A model generated the notes under the pieces. It was not told the DNA's origin, ran no database searches, and saw nothing but the letters and a program-made list of their open reading frames with translations. A stretch of 64,000 nt of DNA, from assembly GCA_958295525.1 (NCBI GenBank), contig OY282355.1, forward strand, positions 843,504-907,503, written 5' to 3'. Position 1 is the stretch's first letter, and each line of letters begins with the position of its first letter. This DNA is from an uncultured Dehalococcoidia bacterium (GTDB lineage Bacteria; Chloroflexota; Dehalococcoidia; Lucifugimonadales; Australimonadaceae). A program made the translations under genes and the position numbers. This document shows positions 40,024 to 48,347 of this stretch, piece after piece.

Positions 40024-41274
40024 TCATTGGGGAACCTCCGTCCATTCAAATTCGCCAAACCCGTCGGGCAATGGCTCGGCCTTTGCGGCTGTCCACCGAT
40101 TATTGGATATGTCGTCCCATCTTACCAGAGCGCGTAGGTCAGACCCGTCGGGATTCATTGTGAAAAGTTTGACTCCATTGAGATCATCGGGAAGCAGCGC
40201 TGCAATCCGTGAGCCATCCGGAGACCACGTAGCATACGCGCCAGGGCCTGCATCCATAACCTTCATTCCGGATCCATCAGCATCGACAACTAAGAAAGGG
40301 CTGCGTTGGATAAGAATTTTAGAACCATCAGGCGACCACGAGAGCCACCTGCCACGCGGGTCCTCTAATCGCGGGTCGTCTAATGTTGAATACGCCGTCG
40401 CTATTTGCGGAATAGTCGCTATGTCAGTTAAGCCAGATCCATCAGGGTAAACGGTCGCAATAGACTCTACCTCTTGCTCACGGCGGATGAAGGCTATACG
40501 CTCGCCATCAGGTGACCACGCTGGCAAACTTTCCGATTTGAATAAGCGAATTGCTTCTGAACTCTCAATGTCAATCACATAGAGAAAGCCAACAGGCTTT
40601 GGTATTGAATTTCCATCAATTGACCCATCTGGCCTGACGATCAATTTAGCCCATTCATTTCCGAAAAACACAATCATTTGACCGTTGGGGGACCACACGA
40701 TCGGGTGGTGATCCAATCCGACCAGAGGCGCTACTCTGGTTGCTCTCTTTTCATCACTGCGCACCAAGAACAAACCATCGCTTCGATGTTCTGGGGCAGC
40801 GTTATCGTCATAAGATCTGAACGCAATACGCGAGCCGTCGGGCGACAAGACGGGGTCGTAGGCCGCATAATGATCTTCAGCGAAACGCTTATTATTGGCG
40901 CCGTCAATCGACACTGTCTGGACGGTGTATATCCTGTCACCTAAAATCCCTCTACAGGAATACCGGGTGAAACCGACAAGCCCACCGGATGAAACGCTTA
41001 TCGCGTGCTCAAGGCCAAGCTCCCCTCTGGCGTGAGGGAGAATGCTTAAATTCACGCCGTCGCTAGCGACGACATATATGCGCCTATCCGCATTAAAGAC
41101 AACATGCTCTTCTGTCGACCAGATAGGAGGCATAGGGTATTGGGCGTGCCTGCCTGCAAGATGCCCCTGATAGCCTCTCGGCGCGCACCCGCAAGCAGGT
41201 GGAACGAGAGCCAAAGCCAGCAGCAAGAGCATAAAGGGAGAGCCTAATATGGCCTTTTGCATGAAGAATTTCAT
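40024..41274 (-). CDS. TolB/WD40-like beta-propeller lipoprotein, lower GC
   Basis: 416 residues. N-terminal hydrophobic helix ILGSPFMLLLLALALVPPACGC has a lipobox-like PPAC. At least five propeller blades carry the PD40 signature, for example YDPVLSPDGSRIAFRS, HPIVWSPNGQMIVFF, LPAWSPDGERIAFIRR, WLSWSPDGSKILI and ATWSPDGSRIAALL. Such proteins sit on the outer face of the membrane and bind proteins or glycans. Base composition is visibly lower in GC (near 50%) than neighbours, suggesting recent transfer. It starts 4 bases inside the preceding small lipoprotein gene, so the two are coupled. Confidence 0.85.
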   Translation of the reverse strand: MKFFMQKAILGSPFMLLLLALALVPPACGCAPRGYQGHLAGRHAQYPMPPIWSTEEHVVFNADRRIYVVASDGVNLSILPHARGELGLEHAISVSSGGLVGFTRYSCRGILGDRIYTVQTVSIDGANNKRFAEDHYAAYDPVLSPDGSRIAFRSYDDNAAPEHRSDGLFLVRSDEKRATRVAPLVGLDHHPIVWSPNGQMIVFFGNEWAKLIVRPDGSIDGNSIPKPVGFLYVIDIESSEAIRLFKSESLPAWSPDGERIAFIRREQEVESIATVYPDGSGLTDIATIPQIATAYSTLDDPRLEDPRGRWLSWSPDGSKILIQRSPFLVVDADGSGMKVMDAGPGAYATWSPDGSRIAALLPDDLNGVKLFTMNPDGSDLRALVRWDDISNNRWTAAKAEPLPDGFGEFEWTEVPQ

Positions 41275-41471
41275 CGAACAACGCCTTGATGCAAAGCGTA
41301 TATCGCTAATACATCAAACGGATGCGGTGAGCAACCGGGTTCGCTCCCGTCGCAAGGCGGCGGCGCGGGGGCGGAGGCGGGCGCTAGCGTCGGCGTAGGA
41401 GAGGCGCAAGCGAGCGCCCCAACCAGTGCAACGCAACCCGCCAGCGCCTGCATTCGTATGACAAGGGCCAT
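41271..41471 (-). CDS. short lipoprotein coupled to the propeller gene
   Basis: 66 residues: MALVIRMQALAGCVALVGALAC is a lipoprotein signal (LVGALAC lipobox), then a Pro/Ala linker and CDGSEPGCSPHPFDVLAIYALHQ. GGAGAGG precedes ATG 41471 and a strong minus-strand promoter lies at 41514-41542. The 3-prime end overlaps the propeller ATG (ATGA). It may be the remnant of a longer lipoprotein or a leader product; no function assigned. Confidence 0.6.
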   Translation of the reverse strand: MALVIRMQALAGCVALVGALACASPTPTLAPASAPAPPPCDGSEPGCSPHPFDVLAIYALHQGVVR

Positions 41472-41513
41472 CAGATCCTCTCCCTAACGACAGACCCGTT
41501 TCCGCATAGCGCA

Positions 41514-41542
41514 ACCATAGGCGGCGCGGCGGCGCAAGTCAA
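41514..41542 (-). promoter_or_regulatory. sigma-70-type promoter for the lipoprotein/propeller pair
   Basis: On the minus strand TTGACT (41537-41542), a 17-base spacer and TATGGT (41514-41519). It is divergent from the promoter at 41558, leaving only about 15 bases between the two -35 boxes. Confidence 0.72.
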
Positions 41543-41557
41543 TCGCGGCGGGGCGGT

Positions 41558-41586
41558 TTGACGCGCGGCGCGCGCGATTCTAGACT
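41558..41586 (+). promoter_or_regulatory. sigma-70-type promoter for the zinc dehydrogenase
   Basis: TTGACG (41558-41563), a 17-base spacer and TAGACT (41581-41586), followed by GAGGAGGT (41611-41618) and ATG 41625. Confidence 0.75.
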
Positions 41587-41624
41587 GCCCCCCTACCCTC
41601 ACAATGAGCGGAGGAGGTCGCGCT

Positions 41625-42716
41625 ATGGCGGAGCAGTGCGTCGCGGCGGTGTTCGTCGGGCCGGAGCGCCCGTTGGAGTTGCAAGCGTTCCCCGTGCCGG
41701 ACGTCGGGCCGGACAACGCGCTCGTGAAGATGAGCATGGCGGCGGTTTGCGGAACGGACGCGCACAACTGGTACAACCCGGACGCCCCCTGCCCCATCGT
41801 GTGGGGGCACGAAAACATCGGCGTGATCGCCGCGCTGGGCGCGAACGTCCGGACGGACTCGCTCGGCGAGCCGCTGCGCGAGGGCGACCGCGTGCTGTTC
41901 CACTCGGCGCCGTGCGGCCACTGCTACAACTGCCTGATGGGGCTGCGCTGCGCGAACGCCATCCACTACGGCAACTCGCGCGTCGACCCGTCGTCGGAAA
42001 CGATGCTGCGCGGCGGTTTCGGGCAGTACCTCCTCCTCGAGCCGCATCCGGCGATCCTCCGCGTCCCCGACGATATGACGACGGAGCGCGCGCTGATGTC
42101 CGTGATTGGCAACCACACGACGATGAGCGGCTTGCGGAAGATCAACGCGCCTGACCCGGGCGACACGGTCGTGATTCAGGGCAGCGGCCCGATTGGAATG
42201 GGCGCGCTCGTGCAGGCGAAGGCGCGCGGCGCGGCGCATGCGATTATGATCGGCGCGCCCGCCCACCGCCTCGCGCTCGCCCGCGAACTCGGCGCCGACG
42301 AAACGATCGACCTCGCGGAGTTCCCGACGCCGGAGTCCCGCATCGAGCGCGTCCGCGAACTGACGGGGCGCGGACCCGACCTCGTGGTCGAGGCGTCGGG
42401 AGCGCGCACGTCCGTGCACGAGGGCCTGCAGATGGTCCGCTACGGCGGCAAATACCTCGTCATCGGCCTCATCTTGCCGACGTCGGTCGAGATGGATCCG
42501 TCGCGCATCGCGGCGAAAGACCTCGCAATCGCAGGCGTCGTCGGCGCCAAAGTCGAGAACATCATCCGCTCGATGCGCCTTATGCGAACGCGCATAGACG
42601 TTCCGGTCGAGAAGATGATCACGCACCAGTACCCCCTGGCGCAAGTGAACGAAGCGCTGCAGTCGCACGTGGACTTGTCGGCGATGGTTCCGGTGGTGAA
42701 CCACGCGATGGCCTGA
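41625..42716 (+). CDS. zinc-dependent alcohol dehydrogenase (MDR family)
   Basis: 363 residues. Catalytic zinc ligands: VCGTDAHNW (Cys) and IVWGHENIGVI (His-Glu); structural zinc region CGHCYNCLMGLRC; Rossmann segment VVIQGSGPIGMGALVQAKARGA. Typical NAD(P)-dependent medium-chain dehydrogenase acting on alcohols or polyols; the substrate is not evident. ATG 41625 lies 6 bases after GAGGAGGT, so the earlier in-frame ATG at 41604 is rejected. Confidence 0.9.
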   Translation: MAEQCVAAVFVGPERPLELQAFPVPDVGPDNALVKMSMAAVCGTDAHNWYNPDAPCPIVWGHENIGVIAALGANVRTDSLGEPLREGDRVLFHSAPCGHCYNCLMGLRCANAIHYGNSRVDPSSETMLRGGFGQYLLLEPHPAILRVPDDMTTERALMSVIGNHTTMSGLRKINAPDPGDTVVIQGSGPIGMGALVQAKARGAAHAIMIGAPAHRLALARELGADETIDLAEFPTPESRIERVRELTGRGPDLVVEASGARTSVHEGLQMVRYGGKYLVIGLILPTSVEMDPSRIAAKDLAIAGVVGAKVENIIRSMRLMRTRIDVPVEKMITHQYPLAQVNEALQSHVDLSAMVPVVNHAMA

Positions 42717-42777
42717 CCCCGCCGAGCGGGGCGCCGTATCGCGCCGTACGGGACACGCCGTACATGGAGATTCGTTT

Positions 42778-43002
42778 ATGGCCATAAGGCTAACCTGGTA
42801 TTGCGAGGCGTGCGACTTTGAGGACGTGGTTGATCAGGAGCCCTTGCGGGAACTCCTATCGCGCGAGCGAAGCGGCATGTCGATCCATAACAAATACAGA
42901 AACGTGCCGCTCAGCGAATACCCGGCGCCTGAATGCGGCCTATGCGGACAGAAAATGCGCCTGCGCCGTCGCGCCCCCGTCCCGGGCTACAACTTCTGGT
43001 AG
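42778..43002 (+). CDS. small zinc-ribbon protein of unknown function
   Basis: 74 residues with two cysteine pairs, WYCEACDFED near the start and ECGLCGQKMRLRRR near the end, a plausible zinc ribbon, and a basic tail. GGAG at 42765-42768 precedes ATG 42778. I do not recognise the family. It is probably co-directional cargo of the dehydrogenase gene 62 bases upstream. Confidence 0.55.
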   Translation: MAIRLTWYCEACDFEDVVDQEPLRELLSRERSGMSIHNKYRNVPLSEYPAPECGLCGQKMRLRRRAPVPGYNFW

Positions 43003-43019
43003 CTCCGCTCGCCATTCAT

Positions 43020-43160
43020 GCCCTGCCCCGTCATTCCCGCGCAGGCGGGACGGGCGCTTCCAGTAGGTTCCCGCCTGCGCGGGAATGACGGGGCAAAGTA
43101 CGCGGGAACGACGGGCAAGAGGGGGCGGGATTCCCGCCTTCGCGGGAATGACGAGGGCAA
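43020..43160. repeat. three IR units
   Basis: Units near 43029, 43063 and 43128, in both orientations, between the zinc-ribbon gene and the molybdopterin hydroxylase gene. Confidence 0.85.
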
Positions 43161-43217
43161 GGGGGGCGCTGCGCGGGAGAAGGGGCGCTGCGCGCGCCAA
43201 GCGGCGCTCCGTTCGCG

Positions 43218-43223
43218 TAGAAT
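43218..43223 (+). promoter_or_regulatory. -10 box giving a leaderless hydroxylase mRNA
   Basis: TAGAAT followed by 7 bases (GGCCGCT) and ATG 43231. The alternative ATG at 43222 overlaps the box, supporting the downstream start. Confidence 0.5.
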
Positions 43224-43230
43224 GGCCGCT

Positions 43231-45531
43231 ATGACCGATTCGCCTTACACTGGCAAGCCCATTCTCCGGCAGGAGGACGACCGCCTTCTGCGGGGCGCGG
43301 GCGCGTTCACGGCGGACATTGCGCCCGACGGAGCAGCCCACGCCGCCATCGTCCGCAGCCCGCACGCGCACGCCCGGATCGAGCGCGTGGACACGAGCGC
43401 GGCGCTCGCGGCGCCGGGCGTTCTCGCCGTCATTACGGGCGGCGACCCGGGCGCGGACGCCGTGCTCGAAAGCATCGGGCGCCCGGGGATGACCATCGAG
43501 CCCGGGGGGGCGCACCCGGTTCTCGCGCAGGGGCGCGCCCTCTACGCCGGGCAGCCGGTGGCCGCGCTCGCCGCCGAAACCGCGGCCCAAGCCGCGGACG
43601 CCGCCGCGCTGATCGAGGTCGCCTATCAGCCGCTGGAGGCGGTGAACGATCTGGAGGCCGCCGCGTCGGGCAAGCATCCGCCGCTGCATCCCGAAATGGG
43701 GTCGAACGTCGGCGCGCGGCAGCGGGCGGGGTCGGGCGAGGCCGAGGAGGCGTTCGCGCAGGCGCACCGCGTCGTCTCCGGGGAGTTCGTCATTCCGCGC
43801 CTCGCTCCGATTCCCCTAGAAGGGCGCGCCTGCATCGCCGAATTCGACGCGGCGTCCGGCGACTTGCTCTTTCGCTCCTCCAACCAGTCGCCTCACGACA
43901 CGCGGCATCACATTGAGGAGGCGCTCGACCTGCCGGGGCACGTGCGCGTCGTCACGCCCGACGTCGGCGGGGGATTCGGCCACAAGCATCACGTCTATCC
44001 CGACGAGGCCGCCGTCATTCTGCTCGCCCGCCGTCTGGGGCGCCCTGTCAAGTGGGTGGAGGACCGGGGCGAGAACATTCACTCCGCCCACGCGCGCGGC
44101 CTTGAGGCGTCCGTTCACGCCGCCGTCGCGGAGGATGGGCGCATCCTCGCGCTCAGAGCGCGCTTTCTCTCGGATTTGGGCGCCTATTGGATCAGCGGCG
44201 CGTTCACTTCGCCGGACAACGCGGCCAAGCGCATCACCGGCCCCTACCACGTGCCCGCCTACGAAGGCGAGCAATTGTGCGTAATGACGAACCGCCCGCC
44301 GATCACGTCTTACCGGGGCGCGGGGCAGCCCGAGGGCACGTTCTGCATGGAGCGCATCCTCGACCTCATCGCCGTCGAACTGGGCCTCGACCCCATCGCC
44401 GTCCGCCGCCGCAATCTCATTCCGCCGGACGCCTTCCCCTACACGACGGCGTCCGGCACGCCCTACGTGGACGGCGACTACGAGCCGGTGCTCGACCACG
44501 CGCTCGCCGCCGCGGACTACGACGGCCTTCTCGCGCGCCGCGAGCGGGAGCGCGGGGAGGGGCGGCTCGCCGGCGTCGGCGTGGCGCTCTCCACCAAGGG
44601 CTCCGGGGGAACCGGGGGCGACGCCGCGCGCTCCAGCGCCGCCGAGGTCGGCGTCGGCCTCGACGGGCGCGTCCGCCTCCTCACCGACATTTCGCCGCAC
44701 GGGCAAGGCAACGCGACCACGTTCGCGCAGGTCGCCGCCGACATTCTGGGCGTCGCGCCGGACGACGTGGCCGTTCTTCACGGCGACAGCGACGCCATCG
44801 AGCCGTTCGGCCCCGGGGCGGGCACCTACGCGAGCCGGGGGCTCGTCATCGGGGGGCACGCGGTTCATCTCGCCGCTCGGCAGACGCGCGACAAACTCCT
44901 CGATGCGGCCTCGCATCTGCTCGAGACGCCGCAAGACGACCTTGTTCTCGCCGACGGCGCGGCGGCCTCGCGCTCCGACCCTTCGCGCTCGGTTCCGCTG
45001 GGGCGGCTGGCCGCGCTCGCGGGCAACGCGGAGGCGGGCTTGCGCCACTACACGGTGTTCACGCTGCCGCCGGGCTCCTTCGCCTTCGCCGCGCATCTGG
45101 CCTACGTCGAGATCGACCGCGAGTCGGGCGCGGTTCACGTTCGCGGCTTCACCGCCGTCCACGACGTAGGGAACCTCATCAACCCGCTGATTGTGCACGG
45201 GCAGATTCACGGCGGGGTCGCGCAAGGATTCGGGGAGGCGCTCACGGAGGCGGTTTCCTACGCCGCGGACGGGCGCCCCCGCGAGTGGTCGCTGATGGAC
45301 TACGCCGTTCCGCTGGCCGAAGACCTTCCGCAGTTCGCCGTGGAGACACGCGCGACGGAGGCGCGGAACGGCGCGCTCGGGGTTCGCGGCATCGGCGAGA
45401 TGCCGTCCGTGGCGAGCCCTGCGGCGATCGCCAACGCCGTCCACGACGCGCTGCGCTTCGCGGGCGCTCCGCCCGTGGATATGCCGTTCACGCCGGAGCG
45501 CGTCTGGCGCTCGTTGCGGCAGGCGGGCTAG
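43231..45531 (+). CDS. xanthine dehydrogenase/CoxL-family molybdopterin-binding subunit
   Basis: 766-residue large subunit of a molybdenum hydroxylase. Early LRQEDDRLLRGAGAFTADI, then TPDVGGGFGHKHHVYPDE (molybdopterin contact), the active-site loop SYRGAGQPEGTF (form II type, not the AYRCSFR of true CO dehydrogenase), a GQGNATTFAQVAADILG segment, and the catalytic Glu in VRGIGEMPSVASPAAIANAV. Such subunits oxidise CO, aldehydes, purines or aromatic heterocycles with FAD and Fe-S partner subunits. No partner gene is next to it, which is unusual. Upstream in-frame sequence is repeat read-through. Confidence 0.9.
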   Translation: MTDSPYTGKPILRQEDDRLLRGAGAFTADIAPDGAAHAAIVRSPHAHARIERVDTSAALAAPGVLAVITGGDPGADAVLESIGRPGMTIEPGGAHPVLAQGRALYAGQPVAALAAETAAQAADAAALIEVAYQPLEAVNDLEAAASGKHPPLHPEMGSNVGARQRAGSGEAEEAFAQAHRVVSGEFVIPRLAPIPLEGRACIAEFDAASGDLLFRSSNQSPHDTRHHIEEALDLPGHVRVVTPDVGGGFGHKHHVYPDEAAVILLARRLGRPVKWVEDRGENIHSAHARGLEASVHAAVAEDGRILALRARFLSDLGAYWISGAFTSPDNAAKRITGPYHVPAYEGEQLCVMTNRPPITSYRGAGQPEGTFCMERILDLIAVELGLDPIAVRRRNLIPPDAFPYTTASGTPYVDGDYEPVLDHALAAADYDGLLARRERERGEGRLAGVGVALSTKGSGGTGGDAARSSAAEVGVGLDGRVRLLTDISPHGQGNATTFAQVAADILGVAPDDVAVLHGDSDAIEPFGPGAGTYASRGLVIGGHAVHLAARQTRDKLLDAASHLLETPQDDLVLADGAAASRSDPSRSVPLGRLAALAGNAEAGLRHYTVFTLPPGSFAFAAHLAYVEIDRESGAVHVRGFTAVHDVGNLINPLIVHGQIHGGVAQGFGEALTEAVSYAADGRPREWSLMDYAVPLAEDLPQFAVETRATEARNGALGVRGIGEMPSVASPAAIANAVHDALRFAGAPPVDMPFTPERVWRSLRQAG

Positions 45532-45537
45532 CGCGCC

Positions 45538-45755
45538 TCTGGATTCCCGCCTACGCGGGGAATAACGAGGCAGGGGGCGAGATTCCCGCCTACGCGGGAA
45601 TGACGGGCAAGGGGGGGCGAGGTTCGCGGCTACGCGGGGACGGCGGGACAAGGGGGCGATAGGTTCCCGCTTTCGCGGGAATGACGAATTGGAGGCGGGG
45701 ACGACGGGGCAAGGGGGCGGGATCCGCGGCTGCGCGGGAATGGCGATGCGCCGCA
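45538..45755. repeat. five IR units, some degenerate
   Basis: Units near 45542, 45582, 45622, 45660 and 45718 fill most of the 293 bases before the glycosyltransferase gene. A TATAAT box follows at 45787-45792. Confidence 0.85.
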
Positions 45756-45786
45756 TTCGCGGGAGCGGCAACCGATGAGGGTAGGG

Positions 45787-45792
45787 TATAAT
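45787..45792 (+). promoter_or_regulatory. -10 box of the GT39-like gene
   Basis: Perfect TATAAT about 33 bases before GTG 45825; no clear -35 box. Confidence 0.45.
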
Positions 45793-45824
45793 CGTCGCCG
45801 CCAAACCAAGCGCAGCGCTGAATT

Positions 45825-48158
45825 GTGACGCTCATCAGACATATCCTCTCCTCCTTCTCTCCGAAAAATTGCGGCGCGCGCTTGCGGATGGCTATGAGGA
45901 TGCTTGCGCCGCACTGGGGCGCCCTGCTCGCGCTCGCGCTGTTCTTGGCCGCAGGGCTCGCCGTCCTCGACGACTACGGGGTTACGGTGGACGAGCCGAC
46001 GCAGAGAAGATTCGCAGCAGCGACGCTCACGCATTTGCTGGGAGGCGCCGACGCGCTGCCCGACGCCAGCGACAGATTCTACGGGACGGCGTTCGAGGCG
46101 CCGCTTCTGCTCGTTGAGCGCGCTTTCGGTCTACAGGCCCCCCGGGAGGTTTACCTCTCCCGCCATCTGCTAACCCATTTGGTCTTTCTGACTGGCGGAC
46201 TGTTCGCGTATCTTCTCGCCCGCCGGCTGCTCAACCATAACGTGCTTGCGCTCATCGCAATGCTGATGCTCCTCTTGCATCCGCGCCTGTACGCGCACTC
46301 GTTTTTCAATAGTAAAGACATTCCGTTTCTCGTGATGTTCATCATTGCGCTCTATCTGGCGCATCGGGCGTTCAGAAGAGACAGGGTTTCCGCGTTCGTT
46401 CTGCTGGGCGCTGGGGTTGGGTTGCTCGTCAATCTCCGCATTATGGGCGTCGTTCTGCTCGCGGCGATTCCCGCGATGCGGGCGCTCGACCTGGTTTTCG
46501 CGCAAGGATGGGCGGAGCGCAAGCGCGTCATTCTCACGACGGGGGCGTTCACGCTGGCTGGCGGCCTCACAGCCTATGTTCTATCGCCGTACCTCTGGGG
46601 CGACCCGGCCGGACGCTCCATTGAGTGGTGGACAACGTTCTCCAATCATCCAAATATCCTGCGCGGGTTATTCCGCGGGATGTTGTATCCGAGCGATCTC
46701 ATCCCTTCGGACTACATCCCGGTTTGGTTCTCCATCACGAGTCTCCCGTTCAGTCTGCTGCTGGGCGTGATTGGCGCCGCCGCGGTCATCGCGGGATGCG
46801 TTAGGGCGCCCGTTCGGGCGCTTCGGAACACGCGCATGCGCTTCGGCTTGCTCACGGCTGGTTGCTTCATCTTGCCTATCCTCGTCGTGATTCTGCTGGA
46901 TGCCAACGTCTACGACGGATGGCGGCAGATGTACTTTTTGTGGGCGCCGTTTTCCCTCCTCGCCGCGTTCGGGCTGCGATGGATCGCCGCAGCGCTTGGT
47001 CAAGCGCGCCTGCGGGCGGCGGTCTACGGGGCGGCGGGGGCGGGGTTAGCCGCGACTCTCCTATCAATGGCGTTGATTCATCCGAATCAGCATATCTACT
47101 TCAACTTCTTCGTGGACAGAACAACCCCGGAACATCTCGGCGCTCAGTACACGATGGACTACTGGAAGCATCCGACGCGGCAAGCGCTCGAATGGCTGCT
47201 CGACCAAAACCCATCCGCTCCGGTGAAGGTGAATCATTCCGGCTTCAGTAGACTGGTGGGACGCAACGCGGAGATTCTGCCCGAAGCGGCCAGGGAGCGC
47301 GTGTTCACCGCGCCGGACGCCGAGGCGCTCATTATCGCGTACGGGCCTGTGGCGGACGAGTATCGAGCACTCTACGCGCTGAAAGTCTACGGCAGCACGG
47401 TCGCGTCCCTCTATGAGAAAGCCGACCTGCGGGCAGCCTACGCTGCGGTCAGGGCGAGCGAGCCGGCGCTCCGCTCCGTTTTCGACGTCCATCACGTGAA
47501 CGGCGCGCTCGTCTACGTTAAGGAACCTTGCAGCGAGGCCGATGCAACCGGCGGCTACTTCCAGTTGTGGGTCGTTCCTGAGCATGAATCCGATCTGACC
47601 GGCGTATGGGCGCGGCGCGGATACGAGGACCGCAGTTTCCTCTTTTCCGGGCACGGCGCGGTTTTCGACGGGAAGTGCGTCGCTTCCGTTCCTCTGCCAT
47701 CCTATTCCGTCGCCTCCGTCCGGTTGGGGCAATGGCCGCTGGGGTCGACAGGCGACGAAACGCCGTTATGGGAGTCCAGCGCCGTGTTGGAGCCGGACGC
47801 GTGGCGGGCGGCGCACCGGGCCGCCGTCGCCGGAGAGCCGCTGGCGCGCTCGGTGTTCGATCTGTATCTCAACGACGGCGCGCTGGTCTACGTGAAGGAG
47901 CCGTGCACACCGACGGACACGGAGACGCGATTCTTCCTGCACGTCGTTCCTGAGCGGGTGGACGATTTGCCGAGAGAGCGTCGGGGTCACGGGTTCGATA
48001 ATCTGGATTTCGACTTCTTTCTGCGCGGCGGGCATTTCGATGGGAAGTGCCTGGCTCGCGTCCCGCTCCCCGGCTACGCCATCGCGTCTGTCCGAACGGG
48101 GCAGTTCGTCGGCGGGGAAGGCGAATTGTGGCGCACGGAGTTCGCGGTTAGGCGATAG
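45825..48158 (+). CDS. GT39-like membrane glycosyltransferase with duplicated C-terminal domain
   Basis: 777 residues. The N-terminal half has about ten membrane helices and the acidic loop DDYGVTVDEPTQRRF after the first helix, the place of the catalytic Asp in PMT/ArnT-type (GT-C) glycosyltransferases that use polyprenyl-linked sugars. The C-terminal 260 residues are soluble and contain two copies of a domain of about 110 residues: RSVFDVHHVNGALVYVKEPC ... FDGKCVASVPLPSY and RSVFDLYLNDGALVYVKEPC ... FDGKCLARVPLPGY. Start GTG 45825 is uncertain; ATG 45888 is a later choice. Acceptor and sugar are unknown. Confidence 0.8.
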   Translation: MTLIRHILSSFSPKNCGARLRMAMRMLAPHWGALLALALFLAAGLAVLDDYGVTVDEPTQRRFAAATLTHLLGGADALPDASDRFYGTAFEAPLLLVERAFGLQAPREVYLSRHLLTHLVFLTGGLFAYLLARRLLNHNVLALIAMLMLLLHPRLYAHSFFNSKDIPFLVMFIIALYLAHRAFRRDRVSAFVLLGAGVGLLVNLRIMGVVLLAAIPAMRALDLVFAQGWAERKRVILTTGAFTLAGGLTAYVLSPYLWGDPAGRSIEWWTTFSNHPNILRGLFRGMLYPSDLIPSDYIPVWFSITSLPFSLLLGVIGAAAVIAGCVRAPVRALRNTRMRFGLLTAGCFILPILVVILLDANVYDGWRQMYFLWAPFSLLAAFGLRWIAAALGQARLRAAVYGAAGAGLAATLLSMALIHPNQHIYFNFFVDRTTPEHLGAQYTMDYWKHPTRQALEWLLDQNPSAPVKVNHSGFSRLVGRNAEILPEAARERVFTAPDAEALIIAYGPVADEYRALYALKVYGSTVASLYEKADLRAAYAAVRASEPALRSVFDVHHVNGALVYVKEPCSEADATGGYFQLWVVPEHESDLTGVWARRGYEDRSFLFSGHGAVFDGKCVASVPLPSYSVASVRLGQWPLGSTGDETPLWESSAVLEPDAWRAAHRAAVAGEPLARSVFDLYLNDGALVYVKEPCTPTDTETRFFLHVVPERVDDLPRERRGHGFDNLDFDFFLRGGHFDGKCLARVPLPGYAIASVRTGQFVGGEGELWRTEFAVRR

Positions 48159-48325
48159 GTTCCCGCTTTCGCGGGAATGACGGAGGTGGGGCGAGGTTTC
48201 GCGGCTGCGCGGGAATGACGATGAGAGGGCGGGGACGACGGGCAAGGGGGCGAGATTCCCGCCTGCGCGGGGATGGCGGGCAAGGGGCGAGGTTCGCGCC
48301 TGCGCGGGAATGACGATGAGGGGGC
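48155..48325. repeat. four IR units between convergent genes
   Basis: Units near 48159, 48194, 48254 and 48290 occupy the space between the glycosyltransferase and RCC1-like stop codons. Confidence 0.85.
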
Positions 48326-48347
48326 TGCAGGGTCGCGTTGTGGATGG

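Noticed and set aside
39947-40027. 26-codon ORF overlapping the propeller gene stop (minus strand)
   Set aside because: Starts MSISAIRCMRAAAM and is positioned for coupling, but it is too short and has no family or composition support.
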